64,000 nt of DNA, from assembly GCA_020055645.1 (NCBI GenBank), contig CM034546.1, positions 109,523,375-109,587,374 on the forward strand, in the 5' to 3' direction. The DNA is from Tomocerus qinae. Taxonomy: Eukaryota > Arthropoda > Collembola > Entomobryomorpha > Tomoceridae. The notes under the pieces were generated by a model. The model saw nothing but the letters and a program-made list of their open reading frames with translations, was not told where the DNA came from and ran no database searches. The position numbers and the translations under genes are program-made. The first letter of the stretch is position 1, and every line of letters begins with the position of its first letter. Shown piece by piece: positions 13,554-25,400 of the stretch.

Positions 13554-16451
13554 TTACAACCTTTTAATCGTTCCAGGAATAGCTTGATGAAGCCATGGCT
13601 TCTGTTCCAACCACGTCGCATATTCCATTTTTTGTTGATCCTGCTTTTGTTTGCTAAACTGTTTCCCCTTGGGACCACGCATGAATCTTTGAGGTTTAGC
13701 AGTTGCTCGACTTGGCATCTCAACAGCCATCACAGGCTTCCTTCTTTTTCCGCCTCGATTTCCACGAACCATTACTTTTCCCTTTCCGTTTACATATACT
13801 TTTGCCCCAGGCTTAAGATTAGGGTATTCATCCAAACTAGGCATTGACTGATTTTGCTGGAGAGAATTGTTCTGAGTGTTAAAAAATGAAGACTGGGCTG
13901 CTGGTTTCTGTAAATGCTTGTTAGCGTTGTAATTACTTGTCATGTTTGAAAAAGAGAAATTATTCTTCAACATGGATGAACTAGGTTTGTCAGCCTCAGT
14001 TGCTGTCGGAGGAGTCCAGTAGTTAGAGTTTGGTCCTTGGATTTGATCATTTGCATAAAAACCAGGAAGTACATAAGAGTCTTGAGAAAATGATGAATCG
14101 TAAGATTCGGAATTTTTCTGAAGCTGTTGAGAACCAAACGTCTGGTCAAGTCTGTTATTAGCAGGAGTCGTACTCGTACCCAATAATGGTGGGATACTTG
14201 CATTTGCATTAGATGGAGGCTTATTTTTAACTCTATTATCCTTTTTGTATTTAGAAAAGTAGGTCTTCTCTCCCAAAGGTAGATTTAACGGAGCGGGACG
14301 TCTGAAAGGTGCAAATGAGTTACCGAAATTATTTTGAGGGCGTGTCATAGGACCTTCTTCGAATGGCAAATCCATTAGGGGTCTTGGTTGCGGTTGTAGT
14401 TGACCGAATCTTGGTTTAGCCTTTTTAATTATTGGATTATAATCCTGGTCTCCCATTTGTGTGTCCATAGGGTGATATGACTGATTCCAAGAGTCCCAAT
14501 CATTTCCATGTGATTCCTCATTTAAAGGTTGAAATGGAGTTTCATAAAATTCGTCATAGTTGTCTGTATAAAATTCATAGTTGTCTCTGTCTCTAACCAC
14601 TACCTCAGGTGGAAAATGACCCATGCCTCCTTTCCTAGAAGGCGGGGGAACAAGATGCATAGGCTTTCGATAACTGCCATACGACATGTAAGGTGTATGT
14701 TGTTCTTCGTAAGCAGATGGCATAGGAATCAACCTCCACTGCTTCTGATTATCCCCAAATAATGGTCGTATTCCAGGATTTCGTGGCCTGAATTTTTCCT
14801 TCTGGGGGATTAACGGTGGTGGCCTCACTCCTTTACCATATCCAGGATCTAACGCTCTAATAAATTAAAACAATATACGTCATTTCTAACAATTACAATC
14901 ACTTCTGATTTTTAAAGTTATTAAAAATTATTTGTTATTTAATACTACTGCTGAATTATTATGAGCAATTTAGGAAATAAAATATAATTTTAGTTATTTT
15001 AACAAATAAGACCAAAATGTTATTTGAACCACTTACTTATATTTTAAAGACCCTTCCAAATTTTTTGAATCTGTTTCTAAAATAGGTTCAACTTTTATGG
15101 TCAAATCGTCAAGAACGTATCCATTCATCTCTTTCAAAGCACTTCGAATATCCCCTAGAGCTTCTAAGTGCTAGAAAACAATTTAACATTTATAATAATT
15201 ACAGTAGAAGTGCAATAAAATAGGCATAAAATTGATATGATGCTTCCGCATAGCATTGTTTAAGTATGAGTATAAGTTCCCGCAAATTTTTACAAGTACA
15301 TTTCCTCTACGATTGCAAATACATAAATACTTCCAACATTTTATATAGAACATTTAATATTCAAATACTTACAACAACGGCCTTTCTATCTTCATTAGTG
15401 GCGGATGGTGTAATTTTGCTTTCTATAACCATGCCGTATTTATTGAACAAATCGCGAAGCTGAGCCGCTGAAACCTTTTCAGAAACGTTGGTAATTAGCA
15501 ATTTCATAACGGGTACATTTGGACCTCCTGGCTCGTTTGATTCTGCCACAATAAGAGGTTTTTCAAAACCATCAAGTACCTTTCCATGTAAACTACTAAT
15601 TGCTTGTTTCCCAGATTCTTCATTTTCTATATGCTAAAAAGTAATAGACACATGACACTTCATTACAAAAATCCATTCTGGTGATGAATCTTTTCAATTA
15701 AGTCAAGAATATTATAGAAATCTTACAACAAATGCAGAAATAGGGCCCAATATTTGTACTTCTACTACTCGTCCAAACTCCTGCAGAAGATTGGTTATGC
15801 TTTCTTTGTTACTTTGAGGTGGTAGGTGGGATATAAACAATTTGAATGTAGTGACTTTCTGATGACCGTAGCTTCCAATGGGGTGCTTAATCTTAATCGT
15901 TTTATTTCTAGCCTCTTGAACATTGATATTTACACCTTTAATATTCATATTATCCAGTCCTGCAATCGCCTTCAATCCACATTCCTTACTTTCCATGTGC
16001 TAAGTAAACAAAACCAATTAATGATATATTTTTAAGTTTATCAGACCACAAAAGACTAAGGGACAATTTGAACGGAATATCTACAGGTAATTTTCCAAAC
16101 ATATAGATATATATTATAATGAAATTAATTTACCACAAATGCATAGTTTTTAACGAATACTTCACATTCTATTACTTTCCCATACGGTTGGAATAACTTC
16201 AGTAGCTCAGAACTTAGAATTCCTGGGGGAAGATTTCGAACAAACAATTTATACGTTTCTTTTGCTTCCAATTTTAAGTCCTTCGTATCAGTCGTTGCAC
16301 CATCCAATGGAGCTTCACCAGTAATCCCAGAGTTTGCATTAGATGTCCATGAGTTCCCATCCATGTCCAAATCATCTGCGAAACTGCTTCCGTTGTTTCC
16401 AAGTTGTTCTGGATACGGAGACGAAGGCTCTACTTTGATTTCCGCCGTCAT
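13554..16451 (-). CDS. RNA-binding protein with three RRM domains (RBM4/lark/RBM14-like RRMs)
   Basis: Predicted nuclear RNA-binding protein of 762 residues. Exons on the minus strand: 16451-16134, 15999-15727, 15633-15373, 15170-15037, 14856-13554; all splice sites are GT..AG. RRM1 (about residues 67-140) has KLFVRNLPPG and NYAFVHME; RRM2 (about 158-230) has KLFISHLPP and SAFVHIE; RRM3 (about 240-315) has KLLITNVSEK and a weaker RNP1, AVVVHLE, lacking the aromatic residues that stack on RNA. The remaining 430 residues are disordered, rich in Pro, Asn, Gln and Ser, with a basic GNRGGKRRKP patch and a basic end. RRMs 1-2 resemble the RBM4/lark and RBM14 type, but no CCHC zinc knuckle follows, so orthology is open. 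Start chosen because the acidic N-terminus reads directly into RRM1. Each RRM is cut by a phase-0 intron at the same point. Confidence 0.9.
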
Positions 16452-17650
16452 ATTTGTATACTCAAGATATACACCTTTGTTGCAATTTACATGTGATTCT
16501 GAAGACCAATGTCTTCGTCTTCAGTCTTTGAGGCTGGTTCCAGATAAAAGATTTTCACTCGTATTAGACTCAACCTAAGGTATATGTATTATTTACAGAC
16601 AATCTTATGAACGATTTCGATATTTACTGAATCCACTGAAAAATTTCGCTATCTCCGCATTTAAATGACAATAATAATTAGTCTCTGTTGCAGCAGAACA
16701 CAAATTAGTGATTATTGCTACTGACTTTAGTTGTTAGTTGATTCTTCCACCATCCACATTTATCTATTTCTCAGATCTCACTTCTCGGAAAAGTGACGGT
16801 ACCTAAAAAATGAAAAATGACACTAAATTTCATACATGGAAAGTTGACAAAAAATCAAAACTGTAATATAAATAATATAAATACACTACATTGAACATGT
16901 ATATAACGGATCAGTTTGCAGAGATATACATAGTACAGAGAGTGAGCATGGGCCTTATCATATAGTACGTTCAACGTTCGCAAGTTCCCATCTCAATTCA
17001 TTAATTACCAATATGAAAAAATACAATGCATTCATGAATATCATGAAAGTTTTAAACGAGAATTATAACATGACTTGTATTTTTTCCATTGTAAAACTAC
17101 CATTCGAGTAATTAAAATTTAATGCATTTATAGAGAAAGTATATTTGAGTCATACCTAGTACATATTATGACATACGATTCGGAAACACGAAAATAAAGC
17201 TGGTGACAAAGTGACAAGACAAGCAAGTGAGCAATATTTAAGTCACTGAGCTTCTACGGCATCCTTGATTCTCAGGGGACGAATCAACTTTAAAGACCAG
17301 GTATTATGACAGATAATACCAGGACAGACAATAAAACATGTTTTTTGAGTTTTAAAATCCAATAAACAAATACAAATTATTTTTGACAACAAACAATAAG
17401 TTATACAGTCACACTCTTGTTCTCTTTTATTTCATAATATTTTGATCAGGCAATCCATGAATTTAACTATGCCGCCACTTCACATTACATAAGTCACACG
17501 TGGTAGCATCTCTTGTCTAATTTGTCCACTACTTCTAAAGCAGTATGTAGCAAGGTAGAATATGGATCGGCGGCCAACAGGTTAGCGTGGTGGGGATGTG
17601 AGATGACTCGATTTGCAAGATGAAGTAAAGAATGATAAAAAATAATCTTA
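16452..17650. other. Upstream region of the RRM gene, no coding sequence recognised
   Basis: Probably holds the 5'UTR and first intron of the RRM gene. No open frame with family resemblance on either strand. Confidence 0.5.
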
Positions 17651-17857
17651 ATTTAATGTTTTCCATAATGAACCCCAAAGCATACCTTCATGTACTAAAT
17701 TAAGCACATGAATTAAAGTATGCGTTGGGGTAATGACCCCCAAATTGTCAACACTATAACCTATTCTAATAATATAATTTAACCTAACCACGTATAATAA
17801 AGGTGTTGACAATTTGGGGTTCTCCCACGTTGGGGTATATTATTGAAAACATTAATT
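17651..17857. repeat. Small nested palindromic repeat (MITE-like)
   Basis: The outer arms ATGTTTTCCATAATGAACCCC (left, near 17656, longer than shown by a few bases) and its near reverse complement around 17829-17857 enclose a second inverted pair: CCCCAAATTGTCAACAC (17738-17754) with GTGTTGACAATTTGGGG (17803-17819). A related copy of the right arm occurs at about 60966-61000, so this is a dispersed family. Confidence 0.7.
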
Positions 17858-18179
17858 CTGATTATATTCTACCAAATCTTTGAATTCCTACTCTTTCCAT
17901 GTCAAACATTTCCACCAACTCCGAAACCGTGCACTGTGCATAGTCTGTACCATTTCTGTATGTACCGAGAAGCGTATATTTCCCGCGACTTTAATGCATA
18001 CGCAAATGTACGTACAGATCAGTTTTTTTAAAACTTGGACGAAAAAAATCCAGTGCCTCAATTTTGTCTAGATCAACATGGAGCGTGAGATGATAGGACT
18101 TTTTTTCGTCCAATCATTTCATGACATGAATTTAGGTTCATCTTTACTATTGGACTTAATATTTCTTTTTTTTTTAAAT

Positions 18180-18560
18180 TCAAGGTTTCCAAGATTTTTC
18201 CACCAGCGCGTGTCATCCATACGGCGGTACACCGCTTCGGTCAGGCTCTGTGCAATCTTTAGGAACGAATTAAATTCTTTCCACTACCGACAGAGAGAAA
18301 CTGCTCAAGGAATAAGGAAGACCAGCTTAGGCTTCTATACGTCTCCCAAGTATATCTCTCATCAAGAGTTCCTTGCTGTTGCTACAAGGTACGCAGCCGT
18401 TTTGCTATTGGTCGGACGCAGCCGCTCTCTCATTGGCTCTCGTATGTAACTACGTGTATTCTAAGTGTGGACCATTTCTCTTATGGAAGCTGGTCTTCTA
18501 TAGTGAAGCGCCAGCTTCACAGCCACCATCTGTATTCTATGAAACTGCTTATGGTTGTGA
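18180..18560 (-). promoter_or_regulatory. Possible promoter / first non-coding exon region
   Basis: Locally GC-richer stretch with two CCAAT boxes on the minus strand (GACCAATAGC near 18405 and GAGCCAATGAG near 18432). It lies upstream of the minus-strand RRM gene, so it could be that gene's promoter with a 5'UTR exon spliced to the coding exon. The open frame across it on the + strand (18078-18449) resembles no known protein. Confidence 0.25.
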
Positions 18561-21500
18561 TATCTTTAGCTTTCATTTTGTACGATTATGGCTACGAATT
18601 CGTATAAATTGTAAATTGCAACAAAGATTTTCGAAGTTTGAAAATCCCAGTCGAGTGTAAATAAAATCATCTAAATTAGGGGGAGCGATTCCATTCATGC
18701 CAAAGCAAATAAAATTCCACGATCTATCTAGATCTTTGTAAATAGAGTAGACATGCTCAAATTATATCTGAAACCTTTACCTATATGTTGAGAAGAGTTT
18801 TTGAGTCATCCATTATTTGTGTTGTGTAAGTTGTGTTTCATCTTGTTTAAGGCCGATTCAAAATCCAAGTGTTATATATGAAATATTATGGTTTTATCTA
18901 CATCTACTATTAGTATTTTAATGCATAGTATTTCAAACTTCAAAAACGTACTGTGGAACTTAAACAATTTTATTTACACACTTCAGTCACGTCACCTCAG
19001 TCAGAAATGATTGAATCACTTTTAGCATTTACATGACCCAATGTACATACAAATGCAATCGATACATACATTTTATACTACTTTACTAATCATAAAAAGA
19101 CCAGTCATTCATTTCTGTTTTACTATTATATGAAAAGTATAATACAAAACCTTGACGTAACAAGTATTTTTAGGTCACACAACTTAAATCTTAAATATTT
19201 TCCTGTCAAACTGGCTCATTCTTCACATTCCGTTTTGGTCGGCTTTTAATTATCCTTTTCATTTACAGCATTGTCAAACAGTGCTCACTATACAATATTC
19301 ACACGTTATCATATCCATTCATTATCTATATGATTAGAATTACAAATTTTGAAAAGGACACAAAAATAGATGATATTATATTGACTAATATTTAATATCT
19401 ACTGTTATGAAACTTCATAATCAGGCTAATGGTAAGATAACTATGTTTCGACAATTTACATTGATATTTACAATATAAGCTTATTCTCTTACAAAATAAG
19501 TTTAAAAAGTTGTATTAGTGCTTCACTAACTCCCATAATTATTTCAAGTACAAAGGTACGCAGTTACTTATAATCCTCGTTCATTAAATCTACATCATAG
19601 TTCCTACATAAACTACTAACGACCCATACACTAAATAATAATATAGCTATACTATAACTGTTATTTCTAATAACAGACTGAAGTCGTAGTTAAATGTAGA
19701 AAAGAAATGTACTTGCAATTTTCAGAAATATACAGCCACAAATAATAAAATAACCCATAATAAATTGTCATATGCATACATAATAATTAGAGGTAAATAG
19801 CAATTGCTTATGTTGGCAAAGACAATGGTATTATTATTGTTGTTGGCATTGAATACTCCATTAACGAACATAGAGAAGAAATATTTACATCATTATCGTT
19901 ACCTTTACATTCTTTAGACTTTGTCACTACAATAATGGCTATTTGTACATTGTAGCCATTCTAGGTATAACTTTATGTTTTATGTTTCGGTAGTTCGCAA
20001 GTAGGTAAGTAAGATTGATGTAGATGAATGCGGTTGATTATTATTAGAGGTATTATAACATTTTACACGTTCTAAAGGATTTTAGATATTTAAGATTTAC
20101 CAGAAGGAACACCTTCAGTTCTATAATATTAGTTTTAATTTAGTTCAATATTATTATTTTGGCGTTAACCAGTTAATGCACCTTTCTCGATTTTACATCA
20201 TGTAAACTAAACATTAGGTCTAAGGCAGTGATGCGGATGCGGCAGTCGACTTCGACTGTATCATTACTAAATTAATAACATTAAAACTGCTAAGTGCGAA
20301 CTACACAAGCATTACAATGGCTACTGTTACTATTTCAATAAAACTAGTCAATTACACACGAACTGTCTTTTTACCCGAACGAACGAACCCCATTGTAATG
20401 CAACAATTAATTACTCTTTGCAGCGAAATTGATTTACAAAACTGATTTTACATCTCGTTAACCATTTACATCTTCAAAAATCAGCCTTTCAACCCAACAG
20501 AAAGCCAAAATATTTTGGATTTAGAGAACAAAAAACCATACAATCAATCACCCTAAACACTAAAAATACAATGCTCTTATATCTAGTATAACTGAAAATG
20601 TTTATAGCTTTGTGAAATATTCCAAATCAGTATGATGTTAATCTTGTTATACTATCCACATTCTTTCCACATTACCAAATAATTTGTAAGAAAAAATAAA
20701 TAATTAGGAGGACTACTGTGCTTGATGTGATGCAGTAACAGCATGCAGTAATAATATTGTAATAATATTATCACAATATGTTCTATGTATAAAGGACAGT
20801 TTATAATATTATTAGGATAAGGCATGGCATGATTTATGATTTACATATACTGTTTACTACCCGTGCGTAATTCAGTTGGTTTTTTGCAATTTCCTATTTT
20901 GGTGACTTGACGCCTAATCAGAGGATGACTCTCCAATGAGAGTATTCCATATCTACTGTCTACATTCTATTTTATGTAACAAAACAAACTTAAATGCTGG
21001 AAAGGCAAGAAAAATCTGTCTAAGGACCAAGAGAGATTAACCATGATTAACTAAGCATGAGATCACTGAAATTGGGAATTTCCCAGGCCTCATTGTCGCC
21101 TCATTGGCTTGCTAATTTGTATACAAATTAATAGTGAAAGTATAAAATAATAATAATGAATATTGGACTAACGGATAATCTTTATAATATGATAATCGGA
21201 TATAGCATTGCAATAAACAAAAACAGATTGTCCCATTCTTAGGGTCAATTCAATCTCAAACTATGATTTCGACAAATAGATACTCTCGTCTCGTCAAACA
21301 TCATGGCTCGGTATTTACTTCCACTCATCATCATATAATTAATACCACTCTTCAAATAAATTTTTCCCCACCAATTTTCAATTTACATAAAATGCTATTA
21401 CATACAAATACAATTGTGTGTGGAGAAAGTGGTAATAAGAATGGAACAGTGAAACAAATTCCAATTAAGTTTTTTGAGCGTGAAAAGATGGTGAAAGTAA

Positions 21501-22429
21501 AAGTAGTACAGAAAATATCATTAGGAATTAGAACATGTGAATCCCTCACTTCCCTTTTTTATATAATTCTAACAACATTCATTTGGAATCTGAATGGGTA
21601 ATATTTTGAAAGATTCAAGCAATCTCAAAATGCACACAACCAGCGTTTAAAACACCATACAACATACACATCTTAATAGATAGATAATGTTACAGTTACA
21701 GCTTCTGGGATCTGATGTATATAAAGACAACACATTTGTTGAATGATGACATAGGACATGCGTTTTTTGTGATAAATGAAAATAACCACGAGTTATTTCA
21801 CTTTGTCTTCACATTTTGTACAATGACAAAATCTATCGCATTAATTACTTTTACTTCCTGCGCTTCATAAATTTTATAGCTGTTTTGAAATACAAAGGAG
21901 AGGAAAGTAAATTAGTACATTGAAGGACAGATAGTTGGCTTAAACTAAAGCAATCCCAAATTCAATAGAGTTTTAACAAATTCTTGAAACTAAAGAATAT
22001 TAGACCGATTGAACAAAGTATTGTCAGCAAATAAAAAGATAAATTACGGTATGAAAACATTTTGTATTATTTCAATTCAAGTGCACATTACCAGTACACT
22101 ACCATTAGTCTACGACATCCTACAGAATTTGTTTTACGTTAAGTATGTATACAATATTACAACCTAAATCTTTTAAATAAGTTACAGTTAAGAAAAATCT
22201 TGACACTGACAGATTTAAATTGAAATTTACAAATAGATAAGTAATTGTTTTCCTAATGCATAAAAAACATACCAGCACACAAATAAAAAAAACTGAAATA
22301 CATATCTACTTACATCAACATGAATTATTTTTAGGTAGCATTGTAGTATTAAATTGTTTGTATCATAAGTATCATAACTAATATAACGTGTACTGGAACA
22401 TCCACTTTCCACATGCTGAATTTAATAAC
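18561..22429. other. Intergenic sequence, no gene recognised
   Basis: AT-rich sequence between the upstream end of the RRM gene and the 3' end of the USP gene. The last part should include the USP 3'UTR. The 112-codon frame at 21263-21601 is judged spurious: low complexity, no domain, no splice-linked partner. Confidence 0.5.
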
Positions 22430-25400
22430 TTAACTCGGACGCCTATCTCTATTGTCTCTGCGAAAATTATTACTATGATGATAGTTTCTACTTTCATTGT
22501 GGCGATTTCTGCCAAAATTACTTCTTCCACCTTTACCATTTCGAAAATGCGAATTGCGATGACCTTGATGATAGGAACCTCCTGGGTAGCTGGAAGAAAA
22601 GAAATTGTTACGGTATTTTGGGGTCTGGTGGTCATTATTAGGTTTACCACTACCCTTTTCTTGGTATTTATGATCTCTAAAATTGTCTCCATAACCATCT
22701 AACACTTTACTCCATTCTGAAATTTTCCTTTTTCTGTCTTCGTAGTTTTGAAACTTATTACCCGATGTTCCATTTTCATTTTCACGAGAGGGAGAACGTG
22801 ATTTCCTAGGTTTTTTCACCTGTTTCAAAAAAGCATTTGAATTTGAATTTGATTTTGGTATACATCATGTAATTAAAATTGTAATGATGCAATGACGGGA
22901 ACTGGAGGAGCTACTCAAATCAATAGTTCACAATTCCTATCCCCACGTTTTAAAAAACTTAGAATTTTTGAATAAAATAACACTTCGAATAGATAATAAA
23001 TTTATTTACCCGTCCAGCGTCCATTTCTTCATCGAATTCATCACCCTTATTTTTACGACTTTTGCGGTCTACATCAATTGATTTAGATAAAGTACTTTCC
23101 GATCCATTCCAACTATTGACTAAAACATAAATACCATACCATATGATAATAATCGCTTTGTAGATTTTCTAAAATTATTAGTGAAATAATTTTAAACATC
23201 TTACTTTGCTTGTCCCTCGTCACCAGTTTGGAGACGTCAAATTTTTCATTGTTTTTATTGCCATCTTTTCTATCAGGACTTCGACTACGACTTGGATTGC
23301 GGTTTTTTCTTCTATCTCTTTCCCTTTCCTCACTCATGCTCCTAATAGCATCCGTATCAGGGGCCAGTCCTTCAGCCATATTATCATTATATTTTAGCTG
23401 TTTCCGATTTCCATCGTCTGGCAGGCCAGTTGAAGTTGTTTGAGGGCTTCGCTCTTCATTATTTGAACCATTTTTATTTTTGTGTTTTTTACTGCTTTTA
23501 TGACCTCTGTCGATATTAACGTGTCTGGTCTTATGCTTTTTCTTGAGTAATTCTCGAGTTTCGTTGTCACTTTCACTAGAGGATGAAGAATTACTGCTAC
23601 TACTGCTAGATGAACTCTTTTTATGAGGCTTCTTTCTCTTTTTTTTACTTTTGCTCCTTTTTGATTTTCGTTTATGCTTACTGCTCCTACTTTTCCGCTT
23701 TTCGTCGGACGAACTTTCGGATGAAGACGATGACGCTGAAGGCCTATTTTCTAATAAAAGACTAACGGCTGGTTCCTTGTGAGGTTTTGGCAAAATTATT
23801 GGATCTTTAAGACGTTTCTGTTCGCTTAACTTGCCATAGCCATTGGTATATACATTGGTTGATATACCACCATCTTTGATTTTTGACTCACCATTTTGGG
23901 CAAAACCATTGACATGGGTACTTATTTCTAGCGTAGGATTTTTTCGAAGTTTTTCGGGCGATTTATTCAGCATAGAATCCCTATCTGGAATTTTTTTAAA
24001 AGAAATGTCAGTCTTGCTAGTTTGACTGTCTAAGAGTCTTTCTACACTTTTAGCACGGTGAAAATCGACATGTTTTGAGTTGCCTTTTGATTTTGTTTCG
24101 GGATCAGAGCAATAACCTCCTGACTTACTTATGGTCTTACGGATATTTTCTGGGCTTGTCTTGGGTTTGTCTGGACCTGAGCTTCCTTTCTGAGGTTCTC
24201 CATGGCCATTAGCTATGACTTTCCACCAACTAGTGGAGCCAACGGGTTGGCTCATAATTCCATTTGTTTTATGAGATAAGACGGTGGCCATGTCGTTGAC
24301 GATTCCCGTTGTAATGGAGGTAATTAAGCGAGGCTGTTTGTTTTCAAGTTTGCTAGTCTCTTTTTTCTCCATAATGTCTTCTAATTTCCGCTTAACTCCG
24401 TACTGTTGGTCAACTAATGGCGCAGGTGCCAAGGAATTTGGAGGAGATTTTGCAGATGGAACCCTTGAAAATTCAAAGCACGGCGCAGTAATACTAATAT
24501 TCGGTTTACTAGAAGTAGAGAAAGAATTTGTGTTGATTTTAGCTTGAGTATTTGGCACAGACGGCGATCCCATTGTAGAATTTCTTAGAGTCGAATTTTG
24601 GGGTGTCGAATTTTTCATAAATGGTAGACAAAAGCTTTTAGGGACTGGAGCAGGACTGTCAAGTCTGTTTCCTATACTATTTGCATTTCCATTAACAGAA
24701 ATTGGGGATGTTATAGTTTGAACAGAACTTGTTACTGTGGCTGGTTTCCCATTGAAATGATTATTCATGCTACCGACGGCACCTATCTGATTTTGATTTC
24801 TGTCCATTTCATAGATAATTACATATGCATCAGTATTGAGGGCTGTTTGCACCGAAACTTGTCGAACAAATGAATCGTCGAATTGGTAAAAGTTTCCGGT
24901 CGAGGTTTCAGCAATCGCTGTGTAATGTCCACAATTAGGGGATGATCCCATATGGGTTACAAGGGCTACTAGTCGATATTTTATGTCCTAAAAAAGTCAT
25001 CAATGTCAATCAATAAGCATACTTATTTGTTGTCTGCAGACTGTAACATAGCTGAGGATAAAAAAGTAAAATACTGTACTTACGCCTTGTCCAACTTCTT
25101 GGTGGGATTTGTGCAAATAACGAGTAAGATTAAGAGAACGATTACAATGTATTGGTTTAGTGATTTTGTTTCCATACAAAGTGAATCGTTTAAGTTGCAA
25201 ACATAGGACTATGGGCGGTATTTCCAAGGAAAACTGCTTTGTTGCCGGACTAATGGTGTGACACTTTTCACATTTGTAGTCGTTGTTGTCCAGTCTGCAA
25301 ATTGTTAATCCATTAAAAATCATTTATTTTTCATTTCCATAAGTAAGCTTATAAAAACTCAACCGCACCAGTAACGTTAGAATTAATTAAAATGTGGCTT

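Noticed and set aside
18078..18449. 123-codon open frame on the + strand
   Set aside because: No domain, no credible splice partner, and it overlaps a promoter-like region.
21263..21601. 112-codon open frame on the + strand
   Set aside because: Low-complexity, no family resemblance, isolated in intergenic sequence.
22378..22702. Overlapping 104-106-codon frames on both strands
   Set aside because: Out-of-frame shadows of the last exon of the USP gene, whose Arg/Asn/Gly-rich coding sequence leaves other frames open.
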